Of a DNA stretch of 64,000 bases, positions 53,159 through 63,853 are shown piece by piece. A program made the translations under genes and the position numbers. This stretch comes from CAVQBJ01 sp963819075 (GTDB lineage: Bacteria; Actinomycetota; Thermoleophilia; Solirubrobacterales; Solirubrobacteraceae). The DNA is taken from the NCBI GenBank assembly GCA_963819075.1, contig CAWFUP010000001.1:1054001-1118000 (forward strand), written 5' to 3'. The notes below the pieces were generated by a model. The model was not told where the DNA came from and did not search any database. It was given only the letters and a program-made list of their open reading frames with translations. Within the stretch, counting starts at the first letter, position 1. Every line of letters starts with the position of its first letter.

Positions 53159-54222
53159 CGCACCATGCCCGTCGAGGCCTGCAGCGAAGGAAGGTAGATG
53201 CGGTCACGCGCGAGCGCCGCGCGGATCGCGTTGCCGAGGATGCCGCCCTCGCCGCGCGAGGCGCCGAGCACCGTCCAGGTGCGGTCGACCTGCTTGCGAT
53301 CGTTGCGGTAGTGGGCGAGCAGCCCGCCGGCACCGCGGTCGAGCGACAGGTGACGGCCGGAGGCCGTCTCGAGCGTCAGCCCCTGCAGACCGCGGACCTG
53401 CATCGACGGGGCCGGCGTCAGCGTCAGTGAGACGTCCTGGCGATGCGCGTGGGCCTTGCCGGCCAGGCCGGGCCCGGACGGGAGCAGTGGGCTGCACTGC
53501 CAGTCCAGCCGCGAGGCCAGCCAGCCGAGCAACAGCACGCCCGAGGCCACCGAGTCGGGCTGGTGGCGCACCTCGACGCAGCTGATCATGTTCAGCTGGG
53601 GGCGCAGCGGTTCCGGGTCGAACGTCGCCGCGAGGCGCTCGCGCCAGGGGATCGTGCGCAGCCAGGCCATGTCGACGACGTGCAGGGACTCCGCGAGCGA
53701 GGCGGCGCGATCGAGCGCCTCCCCGACCTCCGGATCGTCGATCGAGTCCAGCAGCGCGACCTGGGCCACGCCGCGCAGCGCCTCGATCGCCTCCGTGTGA
53801 CCGTGCGGCGCCCAGACGACCGTCGGGATGTCGGTGACCACGAGCGGGTCGACGATCGTGTCGAGGTGCGCAAGGTGGCTCGAGCCGACCGTCAGGACGA
53901 TGGTCTCGCGTGTGAGCGCGAACTCGCCCGGCCCCGGCTCGCGGTCGGAGGCGATCGTGGCGATCGCGTCGATGCGGGTCCGGCCGGGCTCCACGGCGCA
54001 CACGATCGTGCGCGAGGCGTGTGAGTCGCCGACGCTGCGCAGCCGGTTGGCGATCTCGCCGCTCCAGGCCTTGTCCACGACGCAAACGAGGTTGAGCACG
54101 CGCGCGGGCACGTAGCCGGCGTCCTCGGCGTGGCGCTCGGCGAGCAGCTCGCGCAGGGCCGCCTCGATGGCCGAGGGCGTCGTGTCCTGCGCCGTCCACA
54201 GGCTGTCCTTGACCGCCGGCAT
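53155..54222 (-). CDS. opcA: OpcA, glucose-6-phosphate dehydrogenase assembly protein
   Basis: 355 residues from ATG 54222. VPARVLNLVCVVD, VVWAPHGHTEAIEAL-type and SCVEVRHQPDSVASGVLLLGWLASRLDW are family stretches. Activates G6PD in cyanobacteria and actinobacteria. 28 bp after zwf. Confidence 0.93.
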   Translation of the reverse strand: MPAVKDSLWTAQDTTPSAIEAALRELLAERHAEDAGYVPARVLNLVCVVDKAWSGEIANRLRSVGDSHASRTIVCAVEPGRTRIDAIATIASDREPGPGEFALTRETIVLTVGSSHLAHLDTIVDPLVVTDIPTVVWAPHGHTEAIEALRGVAQVALLDSIDDPEVGEALDRAASLAESLHVVDMAWLRTIPWRERLAATFDPEPLRPQLNMISCVEVRHQPDSVASGVLLLGWLASRLDWQCSPLLPSGPGLAGKAHAHRQDVSLTLTPAPSMQVRGLQGLTLETASGRHLSLDRGAGGLLAHYRNDRKQVDRTWTVLGASRGEGGILGNAIRAALARDRIYLPSLQASTGMVR

Positions 54223-54250
54223 CAGTCGCGCCCCACCTCGGGCGCGTGGC

Positions 54251-55783
54251 TCAGATCGCGCGCCACTTGTCGTCTCCGGCGAGCAGGCCGCTGGCCTCGG
54301 CCGGGCCCTGGCTCCCCGCCGGGTACTGGGGCAGTGGTCCCGGCGTGGTGGCCCACGTCTGCACGATCGGGTCGCAGATGTGCCACTGCGCCTCGACCTC
54401 GTCGTTGCGGGTGAACAGCGTCGCGTCACCGCGCATCGCATCCATGATGAGCCGTTCGTAGGCCTCGGGTGACTGGGAGATGAATGCCGTCCCGTAGAGG
54501 AACTCCATGTTCACCGGGGCGATCGTCATACGCGTGCCCGGCACCTTCGCGCCGAGCGAGAGCGAGACGCCCTCGTTGGGCTGCATGGTGAGGATCAGCT
54601 GGTTCGGGCGCACGCCCTCGGCGTCCTCCTGGAAGGCGAGGTGCGGGACGGGCTTGAGCGTGATCGCGATCTCGGTCAGCTTGCGCGAGAGGCACTTGCC
54701 GGTACGCAGGTAGAACGGGACGCCGGCCCAGCGCCAGTTGTCGACGTAGAGGCGCAGCGCCGCGTACGTCTCGGTGTTCGAGTCCGGCGGAACGCCGTCC
54801 TCCTCGAGGTAGCCGCGCACCGGCTCGCCGGCGACGACGCCGGCCTCGTACTGCGCGCGCACGGCCATCTCCGGGACGTCATCGGGCGTCGGCGCGGTGA
54901 TGGCGTGCAGGACTTTCACCTTCTCGTCGCGGACCTCGTCGGCCGAGAAGGAGACCGGCGGCTCCATGCACAGCAGCGTCAACAGCTGCAGCATGTGGTT
55001 CTGGATCAGGTCGCGCAGCGCTCCGGCCGAGTCGTAGTAGCCGGCGCGGGTGCCGATGCCGAGGTCCTCGGCGGCGGTGATCTGGACGTTGTCGATGTAG
55101 TTGCGGTTCCACACCGGCTCGAACAGGCCGTTCGCGAAGCGAAAGGCCAGCATGTTCTGGACTGTCTCCTTGCCGAGGTAGTGGTCGATGCGGAAGACCT
55201 GGCGCTCGGCGAATACCGACAGCACCTCGCGGTTGAGCTCCTGCGCCTCGCGCAGCGTGGTCCCGAACGGCTTCTCGATGATCACGCGCACCTCTACGTC
55301 GGCGCCCTCGCGGCGCTGCAGGCCCTGGGCGCCGAGCGCCTCGATGATGACCGGGAAGAACTGCGGCGCGGTCGACAGATAGAACGCCCGGTTGAGCGGC
55401 TGCCCCGCCTTCTCGTCGAACTCGTCGACCGTCGTGGCCAGCGCCGCGTAGACGCCCGCGTCGTCGAAGGATCCCGGCACGTAACGCACGTCCTCGAGCA
55501 GGTGCTCCAGCACGTCCTTGTCGGGCGTGCGGCGCGAGAAGCTCGTGATCGCCTCGACCGCCATCTCGCGGAACTCGTCGTGCGTCATCTCGCTGCGCGA
55601 CACGCCGACGAGGAAGAAGCGCTCGGGCAGCGCGCCCTCGTGGGCGAGGTTGTAGATCGCCGGCAGCAGCTTGCGCTTGGCCAGATCGCCGGTCGCCCCG
55701 AACACGACGAGCGCCGTCGGATGGACGGGTAGCCGCTCCAGCCCCGCGGCGAGGGGGTTCTCAGGCTCGGTCGTCACGGCCAT
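54251..55783 (-). CDS. zwf: Glucose-6-phosphate 1-dehydrogenase
   Basis: 510 residues. NADP-binding [21 protein letters not shown], active site [13 protein letters not shown], and [10 protein letters not shown] are complete. First step of the oxidative pentose phosphate pathway, giving NADPH. Seven bases after gnd. Confidence 0.97.
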   Translation of the reverse strand: MAVTTEPENPLAAGLERLPVHPTALVVFGATGDLAKRKLLPAIYNLAHEGALPERFFLVGVSRSEMTHDEFREMAVEAITSFSRRTPDKDVLEHLLEDVRYVPGSFDDAGVYAALATTVDEFDEKAGQPLNRAFYLSTAPQFFPVIIEALGAQGLQRREGADVEVRVIIEKPFGTTLREAQELNREVLSVFAERQVFRIDHYLGKETVQNMLAFRFANGLFEPVWNRNYIDNVQITAAEDLGIGTRAGYYDSAGALRDLIQNHMLQLLTLLCMEPPVSFSADEVRDEKVKVLHAITAPTPDDVPEMAVRAQYEAGVVAGEPVRGYLEEDGVPPDSNTETYAALRLYVDNWRWAGVPFYLRTGKCLSRKLTEIAITLKPVPHLAFQEDAEGVRPNQLILTMQPNEGVSLSLGAKVPGTRMTIAPVNMEFLYGTAFISQSPEAYERLIMDAMRGDATLFTRNDEVEAQWHICDPIVQTWATTPGPLPQYPAGSQGPAEASGLLAGDDKWRAI

Positions 55784-55789
55784 GGGCGG

Positions 55790-56743
55790 CTACCTCCGGG
55801 AGGCCTTGGGAGCGGTCTTGACGGCGTGTCCGCCGAACTGGTTGCGCAGCGCCGCGAGTACGCGATGCGTGAAGTCGCCGTTACCGCGCGAGTAGAAGCG
55901 CGCGTACAGCGAGGCCGTGATCACGGGCGTGGGCACGTCGTGGTGGGTGGCGTCCTCGATCGTCCAGCGTCCCTCGCCGGAGTCATTCGTGTAGCCCTCG
56001 ATCGACTCGAGCTTGTTGCCGTCCTGCTCGAAGGCGCGCGCCGCGAGCTCGCACAGCCACGAGCGAACGACCGAGCCCTGACCCCACAGATGAGCGATCT
56101 TCGCGTTGTCGAGCTCGAACTCGCACTTGTCGAAGATGTCGAATCCCTCGGCATACGCCTGCATAAGTCCGTATTCGACACCGTTGTGCACCATCTTTAC
56201 GTAGTGCCCGGCGCCGGAGGGCCCGAAGTGCTGCCATCCGTACGGCCCAATCGCCTCGCGGCTGAGCTCGTTGGTCGGCGGCGCGAGCACGTCGAGGATC
56301 GGCGCCAGGCGCTTGACCGCCTTGTTCGAGCCACCGACCATCATGCAGTAGCCGACCTCCAGGCCCCACACGCCGCCGGAGGTGCCGACGTCGACGTAGT
56401 TGATGCCGAGCTTGCGCAGCATCGCCGCGCGGCGCTTGTCGTCCGTCCACTTGGAATTGCCGCCGTCGACGATCGTGTCGTCCTTGTCGAGCAGCTTGGC
56501 GAGCTTGACCACCGTCTCCTCGGTCGCATCGCCGGCCGGAACCATGATCCAGACCATCCGGGGCGGCGCGAGCTTCTTGACGAGGTCGGCGAGCGAGCTG
56601 GCGCCCTGCGCGCCGTGCTGCTTCGCCTCCTTGACGGCGTCCTGGCTGAAGTCGAAGGCGACGACCTCGTGCTCGGAGTCCCGCCGGATGCGGTGCACCA
56701 TGTTGCCGCCCATCTTGCCGAGTCCGACGAAGCCGATCTGCAT
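55790..56743 (-). CDS. gnd: 6-phosphogluconate dehydrogenase, short form
   Basis: 317 residues, the shorter (GntZ/YqeC) type that lacks the long C-terminal helical extension of E. coli Gnd. MQIGFVGLGKMGGNMVHRI binds the cofactor; VDVGTSGGVWGLEVGYCMMVGG and GAGHYVKMVHNGVEYGLMQ are substrate loops. The acidic residue after the second beta strand (VAFDFS) suggests NAD rather than NADP. Confidence 0.95.
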   Translation of the reverse strand: MQIGFVGLGKMGGNMVHRIRRDSEHEVVAFDFSQDAVKEAKQHGAQGASSLADLVKKLAPPRMVWIMVPAGDATEETVVKLAKLLDKDDTIVDGGNSKWTDDKRRAAMLRKLGINYVDVGTSGGVWGLEVGYCMMVGGSNKAVKRLAPILDVLAPPTNELSREAIGPYGWQHFGPSGAGHYVKMVHNGVEYGLMQAYAEGFDIFDKCEFELDNAKIAHLWGQGSVVRSWLCELAARAFEQDGNKLESIEGYTNDSGEGRWTIEDATHHDVPTPVITASLYARFYSRGNGDFTHRVLAALRNQFGGHAVKTAPKASRR

Positions 56744-56779
56744 CAGGTCACCCTCCAGGGGTCTCGATGGGTACAGGGG

Positions 56780-57781
56780 TCATGACGCCCTCGCGGGCCG
56801 CAGCGTGGGCGCATCGTGAGCGAGCTCCTGGGCGGCGAGCAGTGCTGCGCCGCGCACACCGGCCTGCGGGCCCGATCGGGCCAGGCGGATCTCGGTGCGC
56901 GTGCCCACACCCGGGAGGGTGTACTGGCGCGCCGTCTCGCGAGCGGCGTCGAGGAGCAGCTCTCCGGCCGAGGACACCCCGCCGCCGACGGCGACGACCT
57001 CGGGGTCGAACACGTTGATGGCATTGGCGATCCCCACGCCGAGGCGATGACCGAGCAGCCGGATCGCCGCGACCGCCGTCTCGTCGCCCTCGTGCGCGGC
57101 GCGCACGACGTCGGGGCCGGCGACCGCGTGGCCGGCGGCGGCAAGCCGTCCGAGCGCGGAATCGGGATGCTCGCTGGCGGCGGCCGCCCCGAGCCGATCG
57201 AGCGCGCGGCCGGCGGCCAGCCATTCGAGCGAGCCGTGCTGGGGGAAGTGCTCGGAGGCCCCGGGGACGCGGTCGTCCATCGGCAGCCCGACGAGCTGAT
57301 GGCCGAACTCGGCCGCGGCGCCCGTCGCGCCCCGGTAGATGCGGCCGTTGATGATGATTCCGCCGCCGACGCCGGTGCCGAGGGTGAACATCACCAGATA
57401 TTGCACGTCGAGGCGCCCGGCGTCGTCGTGGGCCTCGGCGAGCGCGGCGCAGTTGGCGTCGTTGTCGACGAACACGGGTAGCGAGACGCGGTCCTGCAGA
57501 ACGTCGCGCAACGGGACATCGCTGAGCGTGAGGTTGACCGTCGAGCGCACGCGGCCGGCTTCGAAGTCGATCACCGAGGGCACGCCGATGCCGACGGCGG
57601 CGACCGGCTGGTCGGCGGCCGCGGCCTGTTCGAGGATCGCGGTGGCGAGCTGATCGACGAGCGTCGCCGCGTCGGTGTGATCGCTCGGCTCCAACCGCGC
57701 GGCCGACAGCTCGCCGTCGTGCAGCGTCGCCGCCGCGATCTTCGTGCCCCCGACGTCGACGCCGATGACGGGCGCGCTCAC
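56780..57781 (-). CDS. ROK-family glucokinase lacking the zinc motif
   Basis: 333 residues from GTG 57781. GVDVGGTKIAAATLHDG (phosphate loop), FVDNDANCAALAEA (catalytic Asp in DNDAN), LGTGVGGGIIINGRIYRGATGAAAEFGH (GxxGAAGEIGH-like) are present. The usual CxCGxxGCLE zinc signature is replaced by EHFPQHGSLEW, with no Cys, as in a minority of actinobacterial members. Phosphorylates glucose for zwf. First gene of the run; glpX starts divergently. Confidence 0.9.
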   Translation of the reverse strand: MSAPVIGVDVGGTKIAAATLHDGELSAARLEPSDHTDAATLVDQLATAILEQAAAADQPVAAVGIGVPSVIDFEAGRVRSTVNLTLSDVPLRDVLQDRVSLPVFVDNDANCAALAEAHDDAGRLDVQYLVMFTLGTGVGGGIIINGRIYRGATGAAAEFGHQLVGLPMDDRVPGASEHFPQHGSLEWLAAGRALDRLGAAAASEHPDSALGRLAAAGHAVAGPDVVRAAHEGDETAVAAIRLLGHRLGVGIANAINVFDPEVVAVGGGVSSAGELLLDAARETARQYTLPGVGTRTEIRLARSGPQAGVRGAALLAAQELAHDAPTLRPARAS

Positions 57782-57952
57782 GTGCGCCCCGGCGCGGGGT
57801 GGCGCGAGCGAGGGCCGACCGGCTGAGCGAGATCGAGCGATGGCGCGGGGCCCAACCGGATCGATCTCGCCGACGCTGTGCTCACGATCGGCAACGTATC
57901 AACCCCACCCGCCCCACGCCGATGCCGCAGCCTCTCGGATAGGCTGCCGCCG

Positions 57953-58966
<1,014 letters not shown>

Positions 58967-59051
58967 GGGGGGCGGGGCGCGACGCGCGGCGGCGGTCGCG
59001 CGTACCGTCCCAAGCCGCTGGGACCCTCGTCCCGATGGCTCCGACCCGGAC

Positions 59052-59094
59052 GTGTTCGTCGTTTGTATGAATAGTCATGCGCAACGACGAACAC
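59052..59094. repeat. Inverted repeat, copy 2, over the start of a broken gene
   Basis: GTGTTCGTCGTT (59052-59063) and its complement (59083-59094) enclose 19 bp; same arms as at 419-468. The ATG 59067 lies in the loop, so as RNA the hairpin would hide the start. Confidence 0.75.
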
Positions 59095-60055
59095 CCCCGG
59101 AGGTCGCGCTCGCTCGACTGGCCGCGAGTCAGCATGGGGTGGTCACCGTCGAGCAGCTCCGCAGTGTCGGGCTCGACAGAGGTGCGATCGCCTACCGGCG
59201 CGCACCGGCCGGCTGCACCTCCTGCACCGAGGCGTCTACGCAGTCGGACATCCCCGCCTCTCCTGGGAGGGACGCCAGCTCGCCGCGGTGCTCGCGCTCG
59301 GGCCCAACGCGGTCTTGAGCCACCGATCGGCGGCGGCCCTCTGGGGGCTCCTCGATCGGCGCGCGGCCCCCGTCGAGGTCACCGTCCCCGTGCGTCTGCG
59401 GTCTCGCCCCGGCGTCCGCGCTCACGTCACCCGCGCGCTCCCGCCCCGCGACCGCACCCGCAACGCGGGCATCCCGGTCACCACCGTCGCCCGCACGCTG
59501 CTCGACCTCGCGGAAGGGGTCTCCGACAAGACCCTCCGCCGCGCCGTCAGCGAGGCCCACGTCCAGCGGCGCATCGGCGAGGACCACCTGCACAAGCAGT
59601 GCGCTTACGCCCACGGACGCCTCGGCGGCCGGCGGCTCGCAGCCCTCCTGGGGCCGGGCCTCGCGCCCACCCGCAGCGAGCTCGAGGATCGCCTGCTTGA
59701 AGTGCTGCTCACACACGGCCTACCGCGCCCGGCCGTCAACACCCGCATCGAGGGCCTCGAGGTCGACTTCCTCTACGCAGACGAGCGCCTCGTCATCGAG
59801 GCCGACGGGCGGCGCTACCACGGCCACCGTCTGGCCCGCGAATCCGACGCCGCGCGTCAGGCGACGCTCGAGGCCGCCGGCCACCGGGTGCTGCGCGTGG
59901 ACTGGACGAGCGTCACCGAGCGCGCCGAGAGAACGGCAAGCCGCGTGCGCCGGGCGCTCGCCACCCCCTACCCACGCGCGGCGATCTCGCGATCGGGCGC
60001 CGAGGGCTCGCCGGGCGGCGGGGGATTGGGCACGTCGCCGACGGCGGGCGCGTAG
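59067..60055 (+). pseudogene. AbiEi-antitoxin-like/DUF559 protein, frameshifted
   Basis: Two frames together give one normal protein: MNSHAQRRTPPEVALARLAA...VEQLRSVGLDRGAIAYRR from 59067, then after a shift at about 59199-59212 RLHLLHRGVYAVGHPRLSWEG and onward to 60055. A single missing base explains it. N-terminal part is the AbiEi winged-helix type; residues from about 215 form a DUF559-like nuclease fold (VDFLYADERLVIEADGRRYHGHR). Function of these common actinobacterial proteins is not established. May be a real mutation or a sequencing error in a GC run. The last 88 bp overlap the next gene. Confidence 0.8.
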
Positions 60056-60726
60056 CGGCCGACGAGCGACTCCTCGAGGTCGAGGCGGGCGAGCGAGCGC
60101 AGGAAGGCGTGGGTGACGATGACGTGGATGCGCGACTGCGTCTGCTGGTAGATCCAGCGCCCGAACCCCGCGGCGATCGCCGGGTAGAAGTTGGCGACCT
60201 CGACCTCGACGTGCAGGCGGGCCCGGGCCGCGGAGCTCGGCGCGTCGCGCTGCACGTCGATCTGCAGGTAGCCGCTGGCGCTGCGCCCGCGGCGTGCGAC
60301 GAGCAGGCCGCGCTCGATGCGCCAGCGCACGACGCCGCGGCGCTCGTCCATCTCGTACTCGGGCGACGCGAACGTGAGCAGGCGCAGCCGCGGGTGCAGG
60401 AGCACGATGTAGCGCTCGTCCTCGGAGTACACGACGCGGATGAGCCCGAGCGTCACCCGGCTGAGGAAGCGCCAGTACGTGCGCGCGAGACGCTCCAGGT
60501 GCGTCGGAGACCAGATCTCGGTCACCGCGTCGGCCGGCAGGAACAGGTCGGCCGCCTGCACCGAGCGCACCGCGCCCGACGCGTCGGTCGTCGTCGAGTC
60601 GGCGGGATCGCAGATGTCGACCTCGGCGATCGCCGAGCCACGCCACAGACGCCGCGTGGCGCGGACGACGGCGGCGAGCGCACCGAGCGCCGCGGCCACG
60701 AGGGCGGCGATGACGATCGGGATCAT
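59968..60726 (-). CDS. Conserved hypothetical membrane-anchored protein
   Basis: 252 residues from ATG 60726. One N-terminal membrane helix (2-24), then a mixed domain with VTEIWSPTHLERLARTYWRFLSRVTLGLIRVVYSEDERYIVLL and a later beta-rich part (LLVARRGRSASGYLQIDVQ). I recognise no named family; length and codon use are those of a real gene. Antisense overlap of 88 bp with the frameshifted gene. Confidence 0.7.
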   Translation of the reverse strand: MIPIVIAALVAAALGALAAVVRATRRLWRGSAIAEVDICDPADSTTTDASGAVRSVQAADLFLPADAVTEIWSPTHLERLARTYWRFLSRVTLGLIRVVYSEDERYIVLLHPRLRLLTFASPEYEMDERRGVVRWRIERGLLVARRGRSASGYLQIDVQRDAPSSAARARLHVEVEVANFYPAIAAGFGRWIYQQTQSRIHVIVTHAFLRSLARLDLEESLVGRYAPAVGDVPNPPPPGEPSAPDREIAARG

Positions 60727-60763
60727 GCGCCAAGAAGGCTAGTGAAGGGCGACGATGCGCCGT

Positions 60764-61957
60764 TCAGATCGGCTCGACGCGGACGCGATCGCCGGCGGTT
60801 GCCGGGTGCCCGGCCGGCACGATCACCAGGCCGTTCGCGTCGAGCATCGAGGTGAGCTGATGCGACCCCTGCGGTCCGGTCGGCACGGCGCGCAGCCCCT
60901 CGTCGGTCTCGACGAGGGCGACGCGCACGGCCTCGTCGCGGTCGGGCTGTCCGGCGTAGGACTCGCCGAGCGTGGCGGTGCGATGGGTGGCGTCCGGTGG
61001 GACTCCCTGCAGCAGCGAGAGCGCGGGGGAGACGAACAGCAGGAACGTGACCATGGCCGAGACGGGGTTGCCGGGCAGTCCGAAGACGAGCGTGCGGTCA
61101 CGTATGCCGAACCACGTCGGCTTGCCCGGGCGCAGCGCGACGCGCCAGAAGCGCTCCTGAACGCCGAGCGCCTGCAGGGCGGCCTTGACGTGATCGTGCG
61201 GGCCGACCGAGACGCCGCCCGAGACGACAAGGACGTCGGCGCCGGCGATCGCCTCGCCGAGCACGGCCTCGGTCTGCCCGAGCTCGTCAGCGGCCCCGGC
61301 AGAGAACGTCGGCTCGGCGCCGGCGCGCCGTGCGAGCGCCTGGAGGGTGACCGCGTTGGAGTTGTGGATCTCACCGGGCCCGAGCGCCGCGCCGGGCGGG
61401 CGCAGCTCGTCGCCGCTGGCCACGATCGCCACCCGCGGGCGTCGCGCGCAGCGCAGCTCGGCGCGTCCGGCGGCCACCGCGACGCCGAGCTCGGCCGCGC
61501 CGAGCCGCCGTCCGGCGACGAGCGCGATCTCACCCGCGCGCATGTCCTCGCCCGCGCCGCGCACGTTGAGGCCGGGCGCGGCGTCCTGATGGAGCAGCAC
61601 CCGGCCGGCCGCGGGCTCCTCGGCGCGCTCGAGCGCGACGACGGCGTCAGCGCCCGCGGGCAGCACCGCGCCGGTGGAGATGCGCACGGCGTCGGTCGGC
61701 GAGATCACACCGCCAAACGGCGCGCCGGCCCGGGACTCCCCGACCACGGCCAGCTCGCGCGACGCGCCCCTGCTCACGACGGCGAACCCGTCCATGGCGC
61801 TGCTGACGAACGGCGGCACGTCCGCGAGCGCACGCACGTCCTCGCGCAGGCCGCGCCCGTCGGCGTCGGCGATCGCCACCGGCTCGTCGTCGAGCGGCAG
61901 CGCGGCGTCCCGGACGATCGCGCGCGCCTGAGCTACCGAGATGAGCTCGTCGGGCAC
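60764..61957 (-). CDS. moeA: Molybdopterin molybdenumtransferase MoeA
   Basis: 397 residues from GTG 61957. PPFVSSAMDGFAV, RISTGAVLPAGADAVV, VVSGGVSVGPHDHVK and FGLPGNPVSAMVTF are the MoeA motifs. Inserts molybdate into adenylylated molybdopterin. No other moa/mob genes lie nearby. Confidence 0.96.
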   Translation of the reverse strand: MPDELISVAQARAIVRDAALPLDDEPVAIADADGRGLREDVRALADVPPFVSSAMDGFAVVSRGASRELAVVGESRAGAPFGGVISPTDAVRISTGAVLPAGADAVVALERAEEPAAGRVLLHQDAAPGLNVRGAGEDMRAGEIALVAGRRLGAAELGVAVAAGRAELRCARRPRVAIVASGDELRPPGAALGPGEIHNSNAVTLQALARRAGAEPTFSAGAADELGQTEAVLGEAIAGADVLVVSGGVSVGPHDHVKAALQALGVQERFWRVALRPGKPTWFGIRDRTLVFGLPGNPVSAMVTFLLFVSPALSLLQGVPPDATHRTATLGESYAGQPDRDEAVRVALVETDEGLRAVPTGPQGSHQLTSMLDANGLVIVPAGHPATAGDRVRVEPI

Positions 61958-61977
61958 GCCGCGATTATCTCCCGACC

Positions 61978-62832
61978 TCAGCCGGGAACGACGCCGCCGG
62001 TCGTCTGCTCGTAGGCGGCGTTGAGCGGCGAGGTGACCGTCGGTGCCGTGGCGGGCGTGCCGGGCGATGCGGTGACGATCGTGCCCACGGTCTCGGTCTC
62101 GGTCATGCCAAGCGCGGCAGCGGTCGCGGCGGTCAGGTCCCAATCGGCGCCGTTCGCGTACGGCCCGCGATCGACCACCGGCACGACGAGCGTCCGGCCG
62201 GCGAAGTTGACCTCGACCGTGCTGCCGCACGGCAGCGTGCGGTTGGCCACGCCGACGAGCTGCGGCGTCATCGTTTCCCCGCAGGCGGTCTGCTGGCCAT
62301 AGAAGCCCGGGCCGAAGTAGGTGGCGACCGCCGGCGTGTACACGGCGAGCACCCCGGTCTGCGAGACCTCGTTGACGGGGCCGTGAATTCGCGACGCGGT
62401 CGAGGCGGCGGCGATGATCGCGCGCACCGCGAGGTGGCCGGTGACGTTCGTCCGCCACTGCGCGAGGAACGCGCCGTGGCGGTCGGCGGTCGCCTGCGCG
62501 AGCGTCGACCACGACGTCGTGCCGGGGACCGGCGTCTGGATGAGCACCGTGGCGCCGGGATCCGCCGGCCGGGTGGTGCCGTGGAAGTTGAGGACGTCCC
62601 CCAGGAACGTGGCCGGTCGCGTGCGCACGGTGATCGGACCGCCGACGACGAGCACGGGCGGATCGAGCGACGGTGTCGGTAGTACGGGCGCCACCGGCGT
62701 CGTTCCACCGGTCGTCGAGGTGACGCTGGGCGTCGTCGCCGCGCCCGCCGGCAGCGGAGCGGCCAGGGCGAGGACCGCCGGCAGCGCGGCCGCGCAGAGG
62801 CACATACGGTTGGCAAGCGAGCGACACGTCAT
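61978..62832 (-). CDS. RlpA-like double-psi beta-barrel cell-wall protein
   Basis: 284 residues. Signal peptide (1-31), an Ig-like middle region (about 60-150), then a DPBB domain: YFGPGFYGQQTACGETMTPQLVGVANRTLPCG, VPVVDRGPYANGADWDLT. The Asp in VDRGPY matches the catalytic residue of RlpA transglycosylases. Acts on peptidoglycan. A c-di-AMP riboswitch lies in the leader. Confidence 0.9.
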   Translation of the reverse strand: MTCRSLANRMCLCAAALPAVLALAAPLPAGAATTPSVTSTTGGTTPVAPVLPTPSLDPPVLVVGGPITVRTRPATFLGDVLNFHGTTRPADPGATVLIQTPVPGTTSWSTLAQATADRHGAFLAQWRTNVTGHLAVRAIIAAASTASRIHGPVNEVSQTGVLAVYTPAVATYFGPGFYGQQTACGETMTPQLVGVANRTLPCGSTVEVNFAGRTLVVPVVDRGPYANGADWDLTAATAAALGMTETETVGTIVTASPGTPATAPTVTSPLNAAYEQTTGGVVPG

Positions 62833-62837
62833 TCTCG

Positions 62838-62992
62838 AACCTCGTTCCGGTGCCTACGGGGTGAGCTGACGGGCTCGCGCAGAACAAGCAGCGCTACGGT
62901 CCCAGCTGCGACCGATTCGCCCCCGCGGCGCTCATCGAGCGCCGCATTGGGTCCCCCGCCCTCCGACTGCGTGCAGTGAGGAGGCTCGGCGT
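62838..62992 (-). promoter_or_regulatory. c-di-AMP (ydaO/yuaA) riboswitch in the rlpA leader
   Basis: On the minus strand the leader contains, in order, GGAGGGCGGGGGACCCAA, then a GGGGGCGAATCGG segment, a variable stem around CAGCTGGGACCG, and CGTCAGCTCACCCCGTAGGC (62852-62871). These blocks, in this order and spacing, are the hallmarks of ydaO riboswitches, which bind c-di-AMP and typically turn off cell-wall hydrolase genes in actinobacteria. A TATACT -10 lies just upstream at 63002-63007. Confidence 0.85.
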
Positions 62993-63052
62993 TGGAGCGC
63001 GAGTATATAGATCGCCCCCGCGGCAGGCGCCGATGTTATGTCGACCTGGGCC

Positions 63053-63466
63053 TCAGCGGCCCAGCAGTCGCGAGAGCGCGCCGCGAACGGCGCGCTCGCC
63101 GAGATCGAAGCCGGCGTGCACGAGATCGCCGGCGGTCCCGAGCGCCGAGTCGAGCACGTCGGCGGCGGTCGGTGGCTGCACGCCGCCGCTCGCCTCCGCC
63201 TCGAACCCCTGCGGCGCCCCCGCGCGGCCGGTCGCGGCGGTCGCCTTGCGCTTGGCGGACGCGGACGCCGCCTTGCGCGGCGCCGCGGCGCGAGCCTTCT
63301 TCGCCGTCGTCGCGCGCTTGGCCGGCGGACGCGGCGTGGTGCCGGCGTCGCCGTTCGCACTGTCCGCGGCGTCCCGGTGCACGCGCCGCGCGCTTGGACG
63401 CTGCGGGCGCGTGCGCGGGAGGTTGCGCAGTACCTCCCCGGAGTTCCCGTCGCCCGAATCGCTCAT
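63053..63466 (-). CDS. Basic, Ala/Lys/Arg-rich low-complexity protein
   Basis: 137 residues from ATG 63466. Centre is PAKRATTAKKARAAAPRKAASASAKRK-like (histone H1-type composition), and the C-terminus AADVLDSALGTAGDLVHAGFDLGERAVRGAL is an amphipathic helix. Could bind DNA or membranes. No family recognised. Divergent from the sigma factor gene. Confidence 0.6.
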   Translation of the reverse strand: MSDSGDGNSGEVLRNLPRTRPQRPSARRVHRDAADSANGDAGTTPRPPAKRATTAKKARAAAPRKAASASAKRKATAATGRAGAPQGFEAEASGGVQPPTAADVLDSALGTAGDLVHAGFDLGERAVRGALSRLLGR

Positions 63467-63853
63467 CGTCGGGCACATCATCGCGCACTCGGGCTGCCAA
63501 CGGCGTCCCGTTCGAGCTGGTCCTGGCGGATCAAGGGGGACGATGGTGCACGCCCGCCGTCAGCTGTGGAGCAGCCCGCGGTCGGGTGCCAGTTGCTATT
63601 CCCCGCTCTTGCCGCTCTCGTCCTCGGTACACAGCCGAGAAACCTTGACCCGGCCTTCGGTGTGTTGTGTATATGTCAGGTGCGGGCGCTCGCGGAACGC
63701 TGGCGGGTTGACGATGCGTAGCGGAGCGTTAGCATTGATCCCTACGCTTGGACGCTAGCCTTGCGCGGGCTGCGTGCCGGCGTCCCTCAGCAATGCCAGC
63801 CGGCAGAACCGCGGCGCACGCGGAACTTGGCCCCACCACGGAAACGGAACCAG
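63467..63853 (+). promoter_or_regulatory. Promoter region of the sigma factor gene
   Basis: 387 bp without a gene. Two SigA-type candidates point right: TTGACC (63645-63650) with TGTATA 17 bp on (63668-63673), and TTGACG (63708-63713) with TAGCAT 16 bp on (63730-63735). The long leader of about 120 bases after them shows no motif I can name. Confidence 0.5.
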
